Of a DNA stretch of 27,495 nt, positions 1-6,758 are shown in pieces (the stretch's first letter is position 1; every line of letters begins with the position of its first letter). The DNA lies in contig WGAW01000149.1 of assembly GCA_015494675.1 (NCBI GenBank), positions 1-27,495 of the forward strand, written 5' to 3'. The position numbers and the translations under genes are program-made. A model generated the notes under the pieces. It was not told where the DNA came from. It did no database searches and was given only the letters and a program-made list of their open reading frames with translations. Origin of the DNA: Hydrogenimonas sp. (GTDB lineage: Bacteria; Campylobacterota; Campylobacteria; Campylobacterales; Hydrogenimonadaceae).

Positions 1-48
1 ACCAAGTACTGGGTACAGCTCGACTACAAATTCCACGCAGAGCTCTAA
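1..48 (+). CDS. C-terminal end of an unidentified protein (partial)
   Basis: The window opens inside an open frame that reads 15 codons (ending KFHAEL) before a TAA at 46-48. The residues alternate aromatic or hydrophobic with polar (YWVQLDYKF), which would fit a terminal beta strand, but the stretch is far too short to assign a family. A strong hairpin starts nine bases after the stop, which supports this being a true gene end. The function cannot be recovered from this window. Confidence 0.5.
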   Translation, partial: TKYWVQLDYKFHAEL

Positions 49-56
49 TCTGCATA

Positions 57-82
57 TCTGTACCGCTTAGTTGCGGTACAGA
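57..82 (+). terminator. Perfect 10-bp hairpin after the partial first gene
   Basis: TCTGTACCGC (57-66) and GCGGTACAGA (73-82) are exact inverted complements around a 6-base loop. The hairpin lies directly behind the TAA at 46-48. No strong T run follows, so it is a terminator-like stem or an mRNA 3' end stabiliser, not a textbook intrinsic terminator. Confidence 0.5.
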
Positions 83-89
83 GCCTTTG

Positions 90-127
90 GCACTGCCCCT
101 TTCTCTTCCTACTCCGTGGGGCAGTGC
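90..127 (+). terminator. Second perfect 10-bp hairpin with an 18-base loop
   Basis: GCACTGCCCC (90-99) pairs exactly with GGGGCAGTGC (118-127). It sits eight bases behind the first hairpin and before a T-rich stretch (about 136-154), so the two together may end transcription before the small gene at 203. The long pyrimidine-rich loop is unusual for a terminator, and an operator or small-RNA role cannot be excluded. Confidence 0.4.
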
Positions 128-152
128 AAAAGATAGTATTTTCTTCTCTTTT

Positions 153-182
153 TTGCTACAATCGACTTAAACAATCTATTAT
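153..182 (+). promoter_or_regulatory. Candidate sigma-70 promoter of the small Cys-rich gene
   Basis: TTGCTA (153-158) and TATTAT (177-182) are 18 bases apart. This would start transcription near 189, leaving a short leader that contains GGAG (193-196) six bases before the ATG at 203. TACAAT at 157-162 is an alternative -10. This is pattern matching only. Confidence 0.45.
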
Positions 183-202
183 ACGGATATACGGAGTCTA
201 AA

Positions 203-418
203 ATGAGCGGCGGATGGACATGTTCGCACCAAAAAGGCGATATATGCGACCTGCTTAAAAGCAACTGCGAACCTGGCACAAAAGGGTGCACACTCTACGG
301 AAAAGCGATATTTTCAGACCCGCTTACACCATCGAACGAAGCGGTCAAAAGACGCGAAGAGATGCGCAGAAAAAGAGAGATGGAAGAGCTGATGAAAAGA
401 GCGAAATCCGGTTTTTAG
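203..418 (+). CDS. Small Cys-rich conserved-looking protein, 71 aa
   Basis: The ATG at 203 has GGAG (193-196) at good spacing and its own candidate promoter. The N-terminal half contains four cysteines (residues 7, 15, 22 and 29) with one early His, in a MSGGWTC...GCTLYG context. The C-terminal third is a highly charged helix rich in Arg, Glu, Lys and Met. Four Cys in a 30-residue span suggest a small metal site, but no known zinc or Fe-S motif is matched exactly. Similar short proteins beginning MSGGW with a C...GCxLYG pattern seem familiar to me from proteobacterial genomes as uncharacterised; that is recollection, not a search. The gene stands alone between the hairpins and a tRNA. Function unknown. 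Confidence 0.75.
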   Translation: MSGGWTCSHQKGDICDLLKSNCEPGTKGCTLYGKAIFSDPLTPSNEAVKRREEMRRKREMEELMKRAKSGF

Positions 419-468
419 CCCTCTAGTAAATATGCTGATGCCGTCTGGATTTCTGATATTTTAGAAGA

Positions 469-545
469 TGGCGCGCCCGACACGATTCGAACGTGTGACC
501 GCTGGTACCGCAAACCAGTGCTCTATCCAGCTGAGCTACGGGCGC
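469..545 (-). tRNA. tRNA-Arg (anticodon GCG)
   Basis: Read on the minus strand this is a complete 77-base cloverleaf. The acceptor GCGCCCG pairs with CGGGCGC, followed by discriminator G and an encoded CCA. The D stem is GCTC/GAGC, the anticodon stem CTGGT/ACCAG with loop TTGCGGT, and the T arm ACACG-TTCGAAT-CGTGT. The anticodon is GCG, which reads the Arg codon CGC. Most bacteria read CGU/CGC/CGA with an inosine-modified ACG tRNA, so a genomically encoded G34 is notable. A near-consensus promoter lies 20 bases upstream. Confidence 0.95.
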
Positions 546-565
546 CTCTGTGGTTGTGGAGGGGA

Positions 566-594
566 ATTATACACTTTTTCATAGAAGATTTCAA
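566..594 (-). promoter_or_regulatory. Sigma-70 promoter of the tRNA-Arg gene
   Basis: On the minus strand TTGAAA (plus 589-594) is followed after exactly 17 bases by TATAAT (plus 566-571). The -10 lies 20 bases before the mature 5' end of the tRNA, leaving room for a short RNase P leader. This is one of the two best promoter matches in the window. Confidence 0.8.
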
Positions 595-621
595 GGGTTT
601 TTCGCTCCTCTGAACCGCTTC

Positions 622-652
622 GTTTGGAAGGTTTCGTAAAAACCTCCCAAAC
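622..652. terminator. 13-bp hairpin behind the uracil-DNA glycosylase cluster
   Basis: GTTTGGAAGGTTT (622-634) pairs with AAACCTCCCAAAC (640-652) around a 5-base loop, with only one G-T wobble in 13 pairs. It starts eight bases past the stop of the minus-strand gene ending at 661 and lies upstream of the tRNA promoter, so it probably separates the two transcription units. No long T run follows on either strand. Confidence 0.6.
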
Positions 653-660
653 CGCAAACA

Positions 661-1389
661 CTATACCGAAGCCTCTCTTTTTCGCAAAAGGTGCATCGGG
701 CCGAAGAGTTCGTGCGCCGTAGAGTTCAGAATGAAGCTGTGGTTGTAGGGGTGCTCGAGGCATATCTGCCTGAATTTTGCCGCCTGCGGGATCTTTTGAA
801 CGGTTTTTGCTATAGAGCCGAAGAGTATCAGATCGGTATCTTCATCCACCCTCTCCAGAAGCGAGGCTACAAAAGGGCGCCACTCTTTCGCATGGCGTGC
901 CGAGGCGCCCCTGTTTTCGAAAACGAGCGCCACGTTTAGCAGCAGAACGCCTTCGGCTTCGAAATTGGCCCTAAGCTCTCCTATCGAATCTATGAGCTCC
1001 GTTTTATCTATCTTCGCAATGGCATCCTGCGAAAGGTCGTCGGCTGCGAGCCTTCCGTCGGCCACCAGCGCCATCTTTACGAAGTTTCGCAGGCTCGTTG
1101 CGCGATTTACCGATTTATGCAGTCCCGTCGGTGAAAAGATCGCCTCGACGGCTCCGTCTATAAACGCATGTCCGGTCGCCGACTCCGCTCTCGGGTATGG
1201 ATCCTGCCCGAAAAGAATATAGCGTAGTTCACTTTTGGGGAGGGTCTTGAAGGCGCTGAATATTTTGTTTCGCTCCGGTATATACCCTCCGCCCTCTATA
1301 AACTCCCTGTAGGCCGGATCGAGCGCGTGGTATGAGGCCTCTATATCTTCCCGCCACTGCGGATCCACATCGAAAAGCGGAGCTGTCAC
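661..1389 (-). CDS. Uracil-DNA glycosylase family protein
   Basis: This 242-residue protein resembles family 1 uracil-DNA glycosylase. GQDPYP (residues 61-66) matches the water-activating loop GQDPYH, with Asp63 as the catalytic candidate. LLLNVAL (149-155) followed by a spaced His and Trp matches the uracil-recognition strand with its Asn. LILFGSIAK leads to an HP at 213-214. The final motif is EHPYNHSF where the family has HPSP, so the minor-groove loop has diverged. The predicted role is base-excision removal of uracil from DNA. The start is GTG, overlapping the stop of the upstream gene as GTGA, which indicates translational coupling. Family membership is well supported; whether it is the housekeeping Ung or a divergent paralogue is open. 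Confidence 0.8.
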   Translation of the reverse strand: MTAPLFDVDPQWREDIEASYHALDPAYREFIEGGGYIPERNKIFSAFKTLPKSELRYILFGQDPYPRAESATGHAFIDGAVEAIFSPTGLHKSVNRATSLRNFVKMALVADGRLAADDLSQDAIAKIDKTELIDSIGELRANFEAEGVLLLNVALVFENRGASARHAKEWRPFVASLLERVDEDTDLILFGSIAKTVQKIPQAAKFRQICLEHPYNHSFILNSTAHELFGPMHLLRKREASV

Positions 1390-1901
1390 GAGAAACCGCC
1401 CAGTTTCGAGAATTTAAGAACCAGCTCGACCTCACCCTTGCCCAGCCTCAACTGTTTGGCGATACTCTCGGCATCCATACCCTGTGCATGGAGCTGAAGA
1501 ATCTTCTGCTCGTCCGGGGCCGTATGTTCGTTCGCGAAGAGCACCTGCCTTATTTTGGCCTCCAGAGTATCGAGCCTCTCTCTCATCTGCTCCAGCTCGC
1601 CGATCTGCCTGCCTATATGCTCCACTTCCAGCACGAATGGTTTCAGTTTCCTGTTTACCATACTGTCGACCGTTTCGGTATCGCTCGCCTCTTCGACGGC
1701 CGGCAAACTCCCCTCTTCGAGCCTCTTTTCAAGAGACTCTATCTCTTTTGCCATCTTGAAAAGCTCTCTATTGAGGCCGTCCATACCCGCCTCCATCATC
1801 GATAGTTTCCTGGAGGTCTCTCTGTCCTTGACCGCTATGTAGATTATCGTGATCAGCATGACGGCGGCGAGGGCCGCTATGAGCAGGACCGTTTCGTTCA
1901 C
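1386..1901 (-). CDS. Membrane-anchored coiled-coil protein with C-terminal HTH-like (DUF6115-like) segment
   Basis: I choose the GTG at 1901, which overlaps the previous stop as GTGA. It gives a 171-residue protein starting with about 20 hydrophobic residues (ETVLLIAALAAVMLITIIYI), a single N-terminal membrane anchor. An ATG at 1958 would add 19 polar residues and overlap the upstream gene by 61 bases. After the anchor come heptad-like charged segments (probable coiled coil), a Val/Glu/Asp linker and a second coiled-coil part. The C-terminal segment (LHAQGMDAESIAKQLRLGKG) looks like a small helix-turn-helix of the DUF6115 kind. No enzymatic motif is present. Position between a PilZ-like protein and a glycosylase gives no clear role. 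Function unknown. Confidence 0.75.
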   Translation of the reverse strand: MNETVLLIAALAAVMLITIIYIAVKDRETSRKLSMMEAGMDGLNRELFKMAKEIESLEKRLEEGSLPAVEEASDTETVDSMVNRKLKPFVLEVEHIGRQIGELEQMRERLDTLEAKIRQVLFANEHTAPDEQKILQLHAQGMDAESIAKQLRLGKGEVELVLKFSKLGGFS

Positions 1902-2419
1902 TTTCTTTTCATCTCCCGTATCATTATGCGCTCCCTTGCCGTAACGTAACTGTTCCACTCTTTGATGTCACGTTCGTGCATACGCGCTATTTTGGCGAGC
2001 CCTGAGTCGAGCGCATCGAACCAAACTGCTACATCTCTTTTCGGGAAAACCGGCATCGCTATGCGGCCGTAATAGCGCTTTCCTCTCTCCAAAAGGGGCT
2101 CCGAGAGCCTGAAGTGTTCGAAGCCGATCGACTCTATATGACCATGGTACTCCAGCGGTACCCTCTCCGGCTCTTCGTTCTTTACTATCTGTGTAAGCCG
2201 GTCCACTTTGCGATGCAGCTCTATTATCAGGTTCAGAAGAACCGGATCGGTGTCGCGTGTCTCCCCGCGCGCTTTCGCGATTTTGAGCCACTGACCTATC
2301 GGGTCCTCGTCGGTTTCGCTGAGCCGCTGATACTCCCTTTCGAAATCCTCGGGTCTTCTGTCGCCTAGATCGAAATCGATCTCCAGCGGAGCCGTTACGA
2401 GCCTCACTCCGCCGCTCAC
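1898..2419 (-). CDS. Hypothetical protein, possibly a divergent PilZ-type domain protein
   Basis: 173 residues with no signal peptide or membrane segment. The first third is acidic and charged; a helix (LIIELHRKVDRLTQIV) follows, then a beta-rich part (GHIESIGFEHFRLSEPL, then RYYGRIAMPVFPKRDVAVWF) and a C-terminal helix rich in Arg. A helix with a KLD-like motif, then an S-x-x-G-like strand, then a strand around Met-Pro is the layout of non-canonical PilZ proteins. However, the RxxxR and DxSxxG residues that bind cyclic di-GMP in PilZ are not present, so c-di-GMP binding is not expected. The start is GTG, overlapping the mqnP stop as GTGA. The assignment is inference only. Confidence 0.65.
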   Translation of the reverse strand: MSGGVRLVTAPLEIDFDLGDRRPEDFEREYQRLSETDEDPIGQWLKIAKARGETRDTDPVLLNLIIELHRKVDRLTQIVKNEEPERVPLEYHGHIESIGFEHFRLSEPLLERGKRYYGRIAMPVFPKRDVAVWFDALDSGLAKIARMHERDIKEWNSYVTARERIMIREMKRK

Positions 2420-3273
2420 GACAGACCCCTGTCGACGATAATGAAAAAGAGATAGATGAAACCGAGATAGCCGTTTACGGTAAAGAAGGCGCGATCGATC
2501 TTGGTGAAGTCTCTGCTTACGAGTTTGTGCTCATAAACCAGCATGGCCGCCGCGACGGCGACCGCCGTCCACGCAAAAAAACCGAGCCCCGCTTCGGCCG
2601 TAAAGAAGGCCCAAAAGAGCACCGCAAGCGCATGGAACAATCTTGCCAGAAGCATCGTGCAGTCACTGCCGTATCTCGAAGGTATCGAAAAGAGTCCCGC
2701 CTCTTTGTCGAACTCCATATCCTGAAGCGAGTAGAGAAGATCGAAGCCGGCAACCCAGAAAGTGACTGCCGCGGCGAGCATCAAGGACCAGATAGGTATG
2801 GCCGCCTCCACCGCGACTACACCCGCTATGGGGGCGAGACCGAGCGAAAGACCAAGAACCAGATGGGCCATAGCAGAGAAGCGCTTGAACCATGAGTATC
2901 CGCCCAAAACGGCAAGTATCGGAAAAGAGAGCGCAAACGCCAGCGGGTTTATGAAGTATGCGGTAGTTATGAAAACGAACGCGTTTACGACGATGAGCAG
3001 CCGCATCTGCGGGGCGCTGAACCTTCCGTCTACACTCGGCCTGCCCATCGTACGCGGGTTTACGGCGTCTATGTCCCTGTCGAGGTAACGGTTGACGAGC
3101 ATCGCGAAGTTCCTGGCGCTCACGGCGGCGAGAACACCCAGCAGAAGAAGCCGCCATCCAAACCAGCCGTCGGCCGAGACGATCATCGCTATGAATATGA
3201 ACGGCAGAGAGAATACCGAGTGCTGGAACATTATAAGTTCGTTGAAGTCTCTGTACCATTTGACTATAGACAC
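2416..3273 (-). CDS. mqnP: UbiA-family prenyltransferase, probably MqnP (menaquinone synthesis)
   Basis: A 285-residue polytopic membrane protein with both Asp-rich motifs of the UbiA superfamily: NRYLDRDID (Asn61, Asp65, Asp69), which binds the Mg-diphosphate of the prenyl donor, and DLLYSLQDMEFD (Asp178, Asp185, Asp189). Length and the FDLLYSLQDMEFDKEAGLFSIP pattern fit bacterial 4-hydroxybenzoate-type and MqnP-type prenyltransferases. Campylobacterota make menaquinone by the futalosine route, so MqnP attaching the polyprenyl chain is the likely role; classical UbiA is the alternative. Its product is the quinone pool reduced by the complex I encoded nearby. The GTG start at 3273 has AAAGG six bases upstream. 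It heads a four-gene cluster with GTGA junctions. Confidence 0.85.
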   Translation of the reverse strand: MSIVKWYRDFNELIMFQHSVFSLPFIFIAMIVSADGWFGWRLLLLGVLAAVSARNFAMLVNRYLDRDIDAVNPRTMGRPSVDGRFSAPQMRLLIVVNAFVFITTAYFINPLAFALSFPILAVLGGYSWFKRFSAMAHLVLGLSLGLAPIAGVVAVEAAIPIWSLMLAAAVTFWVAGFDLLYSLQDMEFDKEAGLFSIPSRYGSDCTMLLARLFHALAVLFWAFFTAEAGLGFFAWTAVAVAAAMLVYEHKLVSRDFTKIDRAFFTVNGYLGFIYLFFIIVDRGLS

Positions 3274-3463
3274 ATCCTACCTTTTGCTCTAATTGTTCAT
3301 CGATATTATTCAAATTCCGGGCAAACCCGCAGTTTAGCGGGGAGTGAACGGCCCTACAAGCCCATCATGCAATATTCTTTTAGTGCTTCCGAGGTGTCCA
3401 AAGCGGCGTAGAACCGGCCTTCGGATCCCGATTCCGGCCCATATATAAACGTAATGAATTTTA

Positions 3464-3483
3464 ACATAAAATTTATGTATAAT
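3464..3483 (+). promoter_or_regulatory. -10 element and overlapping palindrome ahead of miaA
   Basis: TATAAT (3478-3483) sits exactly six bases before the chosen miaA ATG (3490), so transcription would begin at or next to the A of the start codon. No good -35 is seen 16-19 bases upstream, which is common for Campylobacterota vegetative promoters. ACATAAA-A-TTTATGT (3464-3478), a perfect 7-1-7 palindrome, overlaps the first base of the -10 and could be an operator. Confidence 0.5.
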
Positions 3484-3489
3484 CGCTTC

Positions 3490-4386
3490 ATGAAAACCGT
3501 CGCGATACTCGGCCCCACCGCATCGGGCAAAACCGAACTCTCCATAGCGCTCGCATCCAGGCACGACGCCGTCGTTCTGTCGCTCGATTCGCTCAGCGTA
3601 TACAGAGGCATCGACATAGCCTCGGCGAAACCAACTCCCGAAGAGAGGGGCGATATAATCCACTTCGGGATAGACGAGGTAGATGTGGACGCTCCGTTCA
3701 ATATCTCTCTCTATTTCGAACTTTACAAGAGGGCCGAAGCGTATGCCGCCGAGAGGGGCAGGCCCCTCATAATCGTGGGAGGGACCGGATTTTACCTGAA
3801 GATGCTGATGGAAGGGCTTTCGCATCTACCTCCGCTTTCGCCGCGGAGTAGAGAGCGGCTCTGCTCTGCGATGACGAATCTCGAACAGGCGTACAAAACA
3901 CTCTCGAAGATCGACCGCAAATATGCGGAATCGATATCTCCCAAAGATAGATACCGCATCGAAAAGGGTCTGCAGATTTTTTTCGCCACCGGCACTCCTC
4001 CTACCGAATATTACGCAAAAAACCCTCCGAAGCCGCTGCTTGAAGATGTGGCTCTTTTCGAGATAGCGGTAGATAGAATCCTCTTGAGAGAGAGGATAGC
4101 TAAGAGAACCGAAAAGATGTTCAGAGCCGGACTCGTCGACGAGGTTGCGGAGCTGGAGTTTCGCTACACGAGGGCTCCAAACCCGATGAAGTCGATAGGC
4201 ATAAGGGAGATTCTGGAGTATTTCGACGCGAAGTCGGGGCTTGAAGAGGCCAAGGAGAAGATCATTACCCACACGGCGCAGCTGGCCAAAAGGCAGATGA
4301 CCTTCAACAGAACACAGTTCCCTCCTCATCCCCTGCTGGAGCCCGATAGGATCGAAGTGGAGGTCTCTGCGCTACTGAAGAGGTAG
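3490..4386 (+). CDS. miaA: tRNA dimethylallyltransferase (MiaA)
   Basis: 298 residues from the ATG at 3490. The P-loop GPTASGKT (residues 8-15) is followed by DSLSVYRGIDIASAKP, equivalent to the DSxQVYRGxDIGTAKP signature that recognises A37 and the diphosphate. GGTGFYL and QLAKRQM-type motifs follow in the expected order. MiaA transfers dimethylallyl to N6 of A37 in tRNAs reading UNN codons. An upstream in-frame ATG at 3454 would add 12 residues before the first beta strand, has no Shine-Dalgarno and lies upstream of the -10 element, so I reject it. With the start at 3490 the mRNA would be leaderless. The gene converges on pflA and the two coding ends overlap by 15 bases. Confidence 0.93.
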   Translation: MKTVAILGPTASGKTELSIALASRHDAVVLSLDSLSVYRGIDIASAKPTPEERGDIIHFGIDEVDVDAPFNISLYFELYKRAEAYAAERGRPLIIVGGTGFYLKMLMEGLSHLPPLSPRSRERLCSAMTNLEQAYKTLSKIDRKYAESISPKDRYRIEKGLQIFFATGTPPTEYYAKNPPKPLLEDVALFEIAVDRILLRERIAKRTEKMFRAGLVDEVAELEFRYTRAPNPMKSIGIREILEYFDAKSGLEEAKEKIITHTAQLAKRQMTFNRTQFPPHPLLEPDRIEVEVSALLKR

Positions 4387-6750
4387 TGCCTCTTTACAGA
4401 GCCGGCCCCACGCCCCGGCACCCTTCAATTTAGCGCACTCGCCGAAAATCATGCGTGCCCTCTTCGCATCACCGCTCGACTCGTAGAGAGAACCGAGTTC
4501 GTAGAGCCACCTGGCCCTCTCCTCGCCTTTGAGCTCCACTCCATCCAAAGAGCGCGCCACTTCGAGAGCTTTACCCGTCTCGCCCTCATTTTTGTATATT
4601 TTGATCAACTCGAATTCCGCCCACGGAGAGTATGGGCGACTCTTTTTGCGCCTCTGCAGATCCACCAGCTTCTCGAGCATCCACTTTTGCTGCAGCCTAT
4701 CGGACTCCGTCTTGGCCGCATCGTACCCCATCTTGTAGATATCGGCCATCCTCATATCGTTCGCATATCTCTTCGACATCTCTTTTACCAAAGATACCGC
4801 ATCCGCATATCTCTTTTCGCCAAAGAGCGCTCTTACAAGATCCCAATCGAGCGTACCGCATAGCGAAGACGCCTTTTTCCCCTCTAGCGCCAGAAGATCT
4901 TCGGACGCTTCGATCGCCTCACCGTATCGCTGCAAGGCGCTCAAAGCATGAACGGTTCTGCAGAGCCATACCGCACGCTCCTGCGCCTCGGCATCGTGCA
5001 GATGACTCTCCGCTATTTTCAGAGCCTTGTCATATAGGGCATATTTCAGATAACACTCGAACATGAAGCCGTCATATTCGCTATTCGGCTCCACTTTGAA
5101 GTTTTGCACCAGTTCGACGGCGCTTTTGCACTCTCTTCTGTCCGCACTCTCTTTAAAAAGCGCATTCGCAGCCTCTTTAAGGCTCTTTTGCGCGGCGCTT
5201 TTTACCTCCTCTTCTTTTACCTTCTCTATCATAGGGGCGAGCTCAAGCACCTCTTTGTATCTCTTTTGCGCAAGAAGCACCCTCGCTTTCGCCGCCAGAG
5301 CCTTTTCGGCGATGGGCTCTCCTCTGTATTCACGCATCAGAGTCTCGAATCTCTCGAGCGCCCGGGTGGCGTTCGTATCTTCATCTGTAACGAAGAGCGC
5401 GTCCAGGCTCTTCTTCGCCTTTTCGCTGTACTCACCGTACGCAAACTCGTCGAGGTATCGTTCATACCACTCTATCGCCTCTTTGAGATCGCCATCTTCG
5501 TCATACCATTCGGCTATCTCGAAAAGGACCGTTTCGTAAAGATCGTCGAGCTTTTTCAGCCTGTTTAAAAGCGCCCGGTCGATCTCGATGGCGAGCCTGT
5601 ACTCTTTGTGCGCGGCCAGCTGTTTCGCGATCTCGTGAGCATCCTCTCTCTCTTTGAGTATAAATCCCGGGTTCTTTTGCCAAATCTTCCTGATATACTC
5701 CACACCCTTTTCGGTATTGCCCCTGTCGAGATAGCGTATTGCCAGTTTGTAGGCCGCAAGCGAAGCAATATCGAGATCTTTCGTTCCGTAGTAGGCCTCG
5801 AGATAGCGCTCTATGGCCTCTTTGCTCTTTCCGTTGATGTAGAACCGGTCCCCCAGATAGATTAGCCCCAGATCGGCAAATCTACTCCCCTTGTGCTCCC
5901 TGATGAGACGGTCGAAGAAGTAGTCGGCGTCGCTTTCCAGGCCCGTTGCGCTGTATACTCTGGCCAGAATCAGCAGCACTTCCGGCAGGTATTCGTCCGA
6001 AGTGTATCTTTTTATAAAAACCTTACCGAGTTTTATTATCTCTTCCGCATGCTCTTTCAAATCGTCGGCAGCCAGTGCCTTGATGCGGTATCGAAGAAAG
6101 TCGCTTGAAAAGATCGAATCGGGATGCGCCTCCAGCGCTTCTGTCGCCAGATCGTATGCCTTTTTGTACTTTTTCGCTTTGAACGCCTCTTTCACAGCCA
6201 AAAAACGCTCTACATCCCGGTTGTTCTTCATAAATACCGGTTCACCGTTTATATCGACGGCGCCTATGGTCGGCACGGCGTAATCCCTAAGATCGAGGGG
6301 AAACAGGATCGAATCGTCGAAACGTCTCTTTTTACCGAGATAGGGCGGGCTCTTTTCGTAGCCGAGTACCATCCAGTGATCGGCACTTTTCGCTTTAACG
6401 GAGGGAAGCACCCCGTCTTTGTAAAGCGGCTGGGGAAGCGAATATAGAAGAGCCCTCTTTTTGGGCACGATCCGGCAGAGGAACTCTCCATTCTTCACTT
6501 TGAAAGAGATCTGGAAAAAGTCGTTTCTTATATCTTTCAGCGAGGTTTCGGGCATCCGTTTGAATCTGCAGACGAAGTAGGAGGGCTCCTCCGGTCTATC
6601 GCTGTAGAGTTTACATACGAACGGCTCTTTATCTTTTATATGCAGTATGGAGTAGGGGCGGCTCTTTTCAATCCCCCGTTTTATGTCTATAGTCAACGCG
6701 TCGAGGGTGGCGGTTAGTATTAGAAGAGAGAGCGTTAACCTGATTACGAT
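4372..6750 (-). CDS. pflA: PflA-like flagellar motor protein with TPR repeats and non-AUG start
   Basis: From the first TTG (6696) the open frame gives 774 residues, but the in-frame sequence upstream, back to a TGA at 6765-6763, encodes VIRLTLSLLILTATLDALT, a clear signal peptide. No ATG, GTG or TTG is available there. GAGGAG (6757-6762) lies six bases before an ATC at 6750, so I propose an AUC start (about 792 residues). ATT at 6756 is less likely because it abuts the Shine-Dalgarno. After a beta-rich N-terminal domain (to about residue 160) come many helical TPR-like repeats to the end. In C. jejuni PflA is a periplasmic TPR scaffold of the flagellar motor disk, of similar length, and its gene follows nuoN as here. 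It lies 35 bases behind nuoN and is probably co-transcribed. Confidence 0.85.
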   Translation of the reverse strand: MVIRLTLSLLILTATLDALTIDIKRGIEKSRPYSILHIKDKEPFVCKLYSDRPEEPSYFVCRFKRMPETSLKDIRNDFFQISFKVKNGEFLCRIVPKKRALLYSLPQPLYKDGVLPSVKAKSADHWMVLGYEKSPPYLGKKRRFDDSILFPLDLRDYAVPTIGAVDINGEPVFMKNNRDVERFLAVKEAFKAKKYKKAYDLATEALEAHPDSIFSSDFLRYRIKALAADDLKEHAEEIIKLGKVFIKRYTSDEYLPEVLLILARVYSATGLESDADYFFDRLIREHKGSRFADLGLIYLGDRFYINGKSKEAIERYLEAYYGTKDLDIASLAAYKLAIRYLDRGNTEKGVEYIRKIWQKNPGFILKEREDAHEIAKQLAAHKEYRLAIEIDRALLNRLKKLDDLYETVLFEIAEWYDEDGDLKEAIEWYERYLDEFAYGEYSEKAKKSLDALFVTDEDTNATRALERFETLMREYRGEPIAEKALAAKARVLLAQKRYKEVLELAPMIEKVKEEEVKSAAQKSLKEAANALFKESADRRECKSAVELVQNFKVEPNSEYDGFMFECYLKYALYDKALKIAESHLHDAEAQERAVWLCRTVHALSALQRYGEAIEASEDLLALEGKKASSLCGTLDWDLVRALFGEKRYADAVSLVKEMSKRYANDMRMADIYKMGYDAAKTESDRLQQKWMLEKLVDLQRRKKSRPYSPWAEFELIKIYKNEGETGKALEVARSLDGVELKGEERARWLYELGSLYESSGDAKRARMIFGECAKLKGAGAWGRLCKEALPLQ

Positions 6751-6758
6751 GAAAATCT

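Noticed and set aside
1902..1958. ATG start at 1958 for the coiled-coil protein
   Set aside because: It adds polar residues ahead of the membrane anchor and overlaps the upstream gene by 61 bases, while the GTG at 1901 fits the GTGA pattern of the cluster.
3326..3341. 5-bp hairpin CCCGC-N6-GCGGG between mqnP and miaA as a terminator
   Set aside because: It lies upstream of both divergent genes, where a terminator would have nothing to end, and the stem is short.
3454..3489. Upstream ATG extension of miaA by 12 residues
   Set aside because: No Shine-Dalgarno, it precedes the -10 element, and MiaA proteins begin just before the P-loop strand as with the ATG at 3490.
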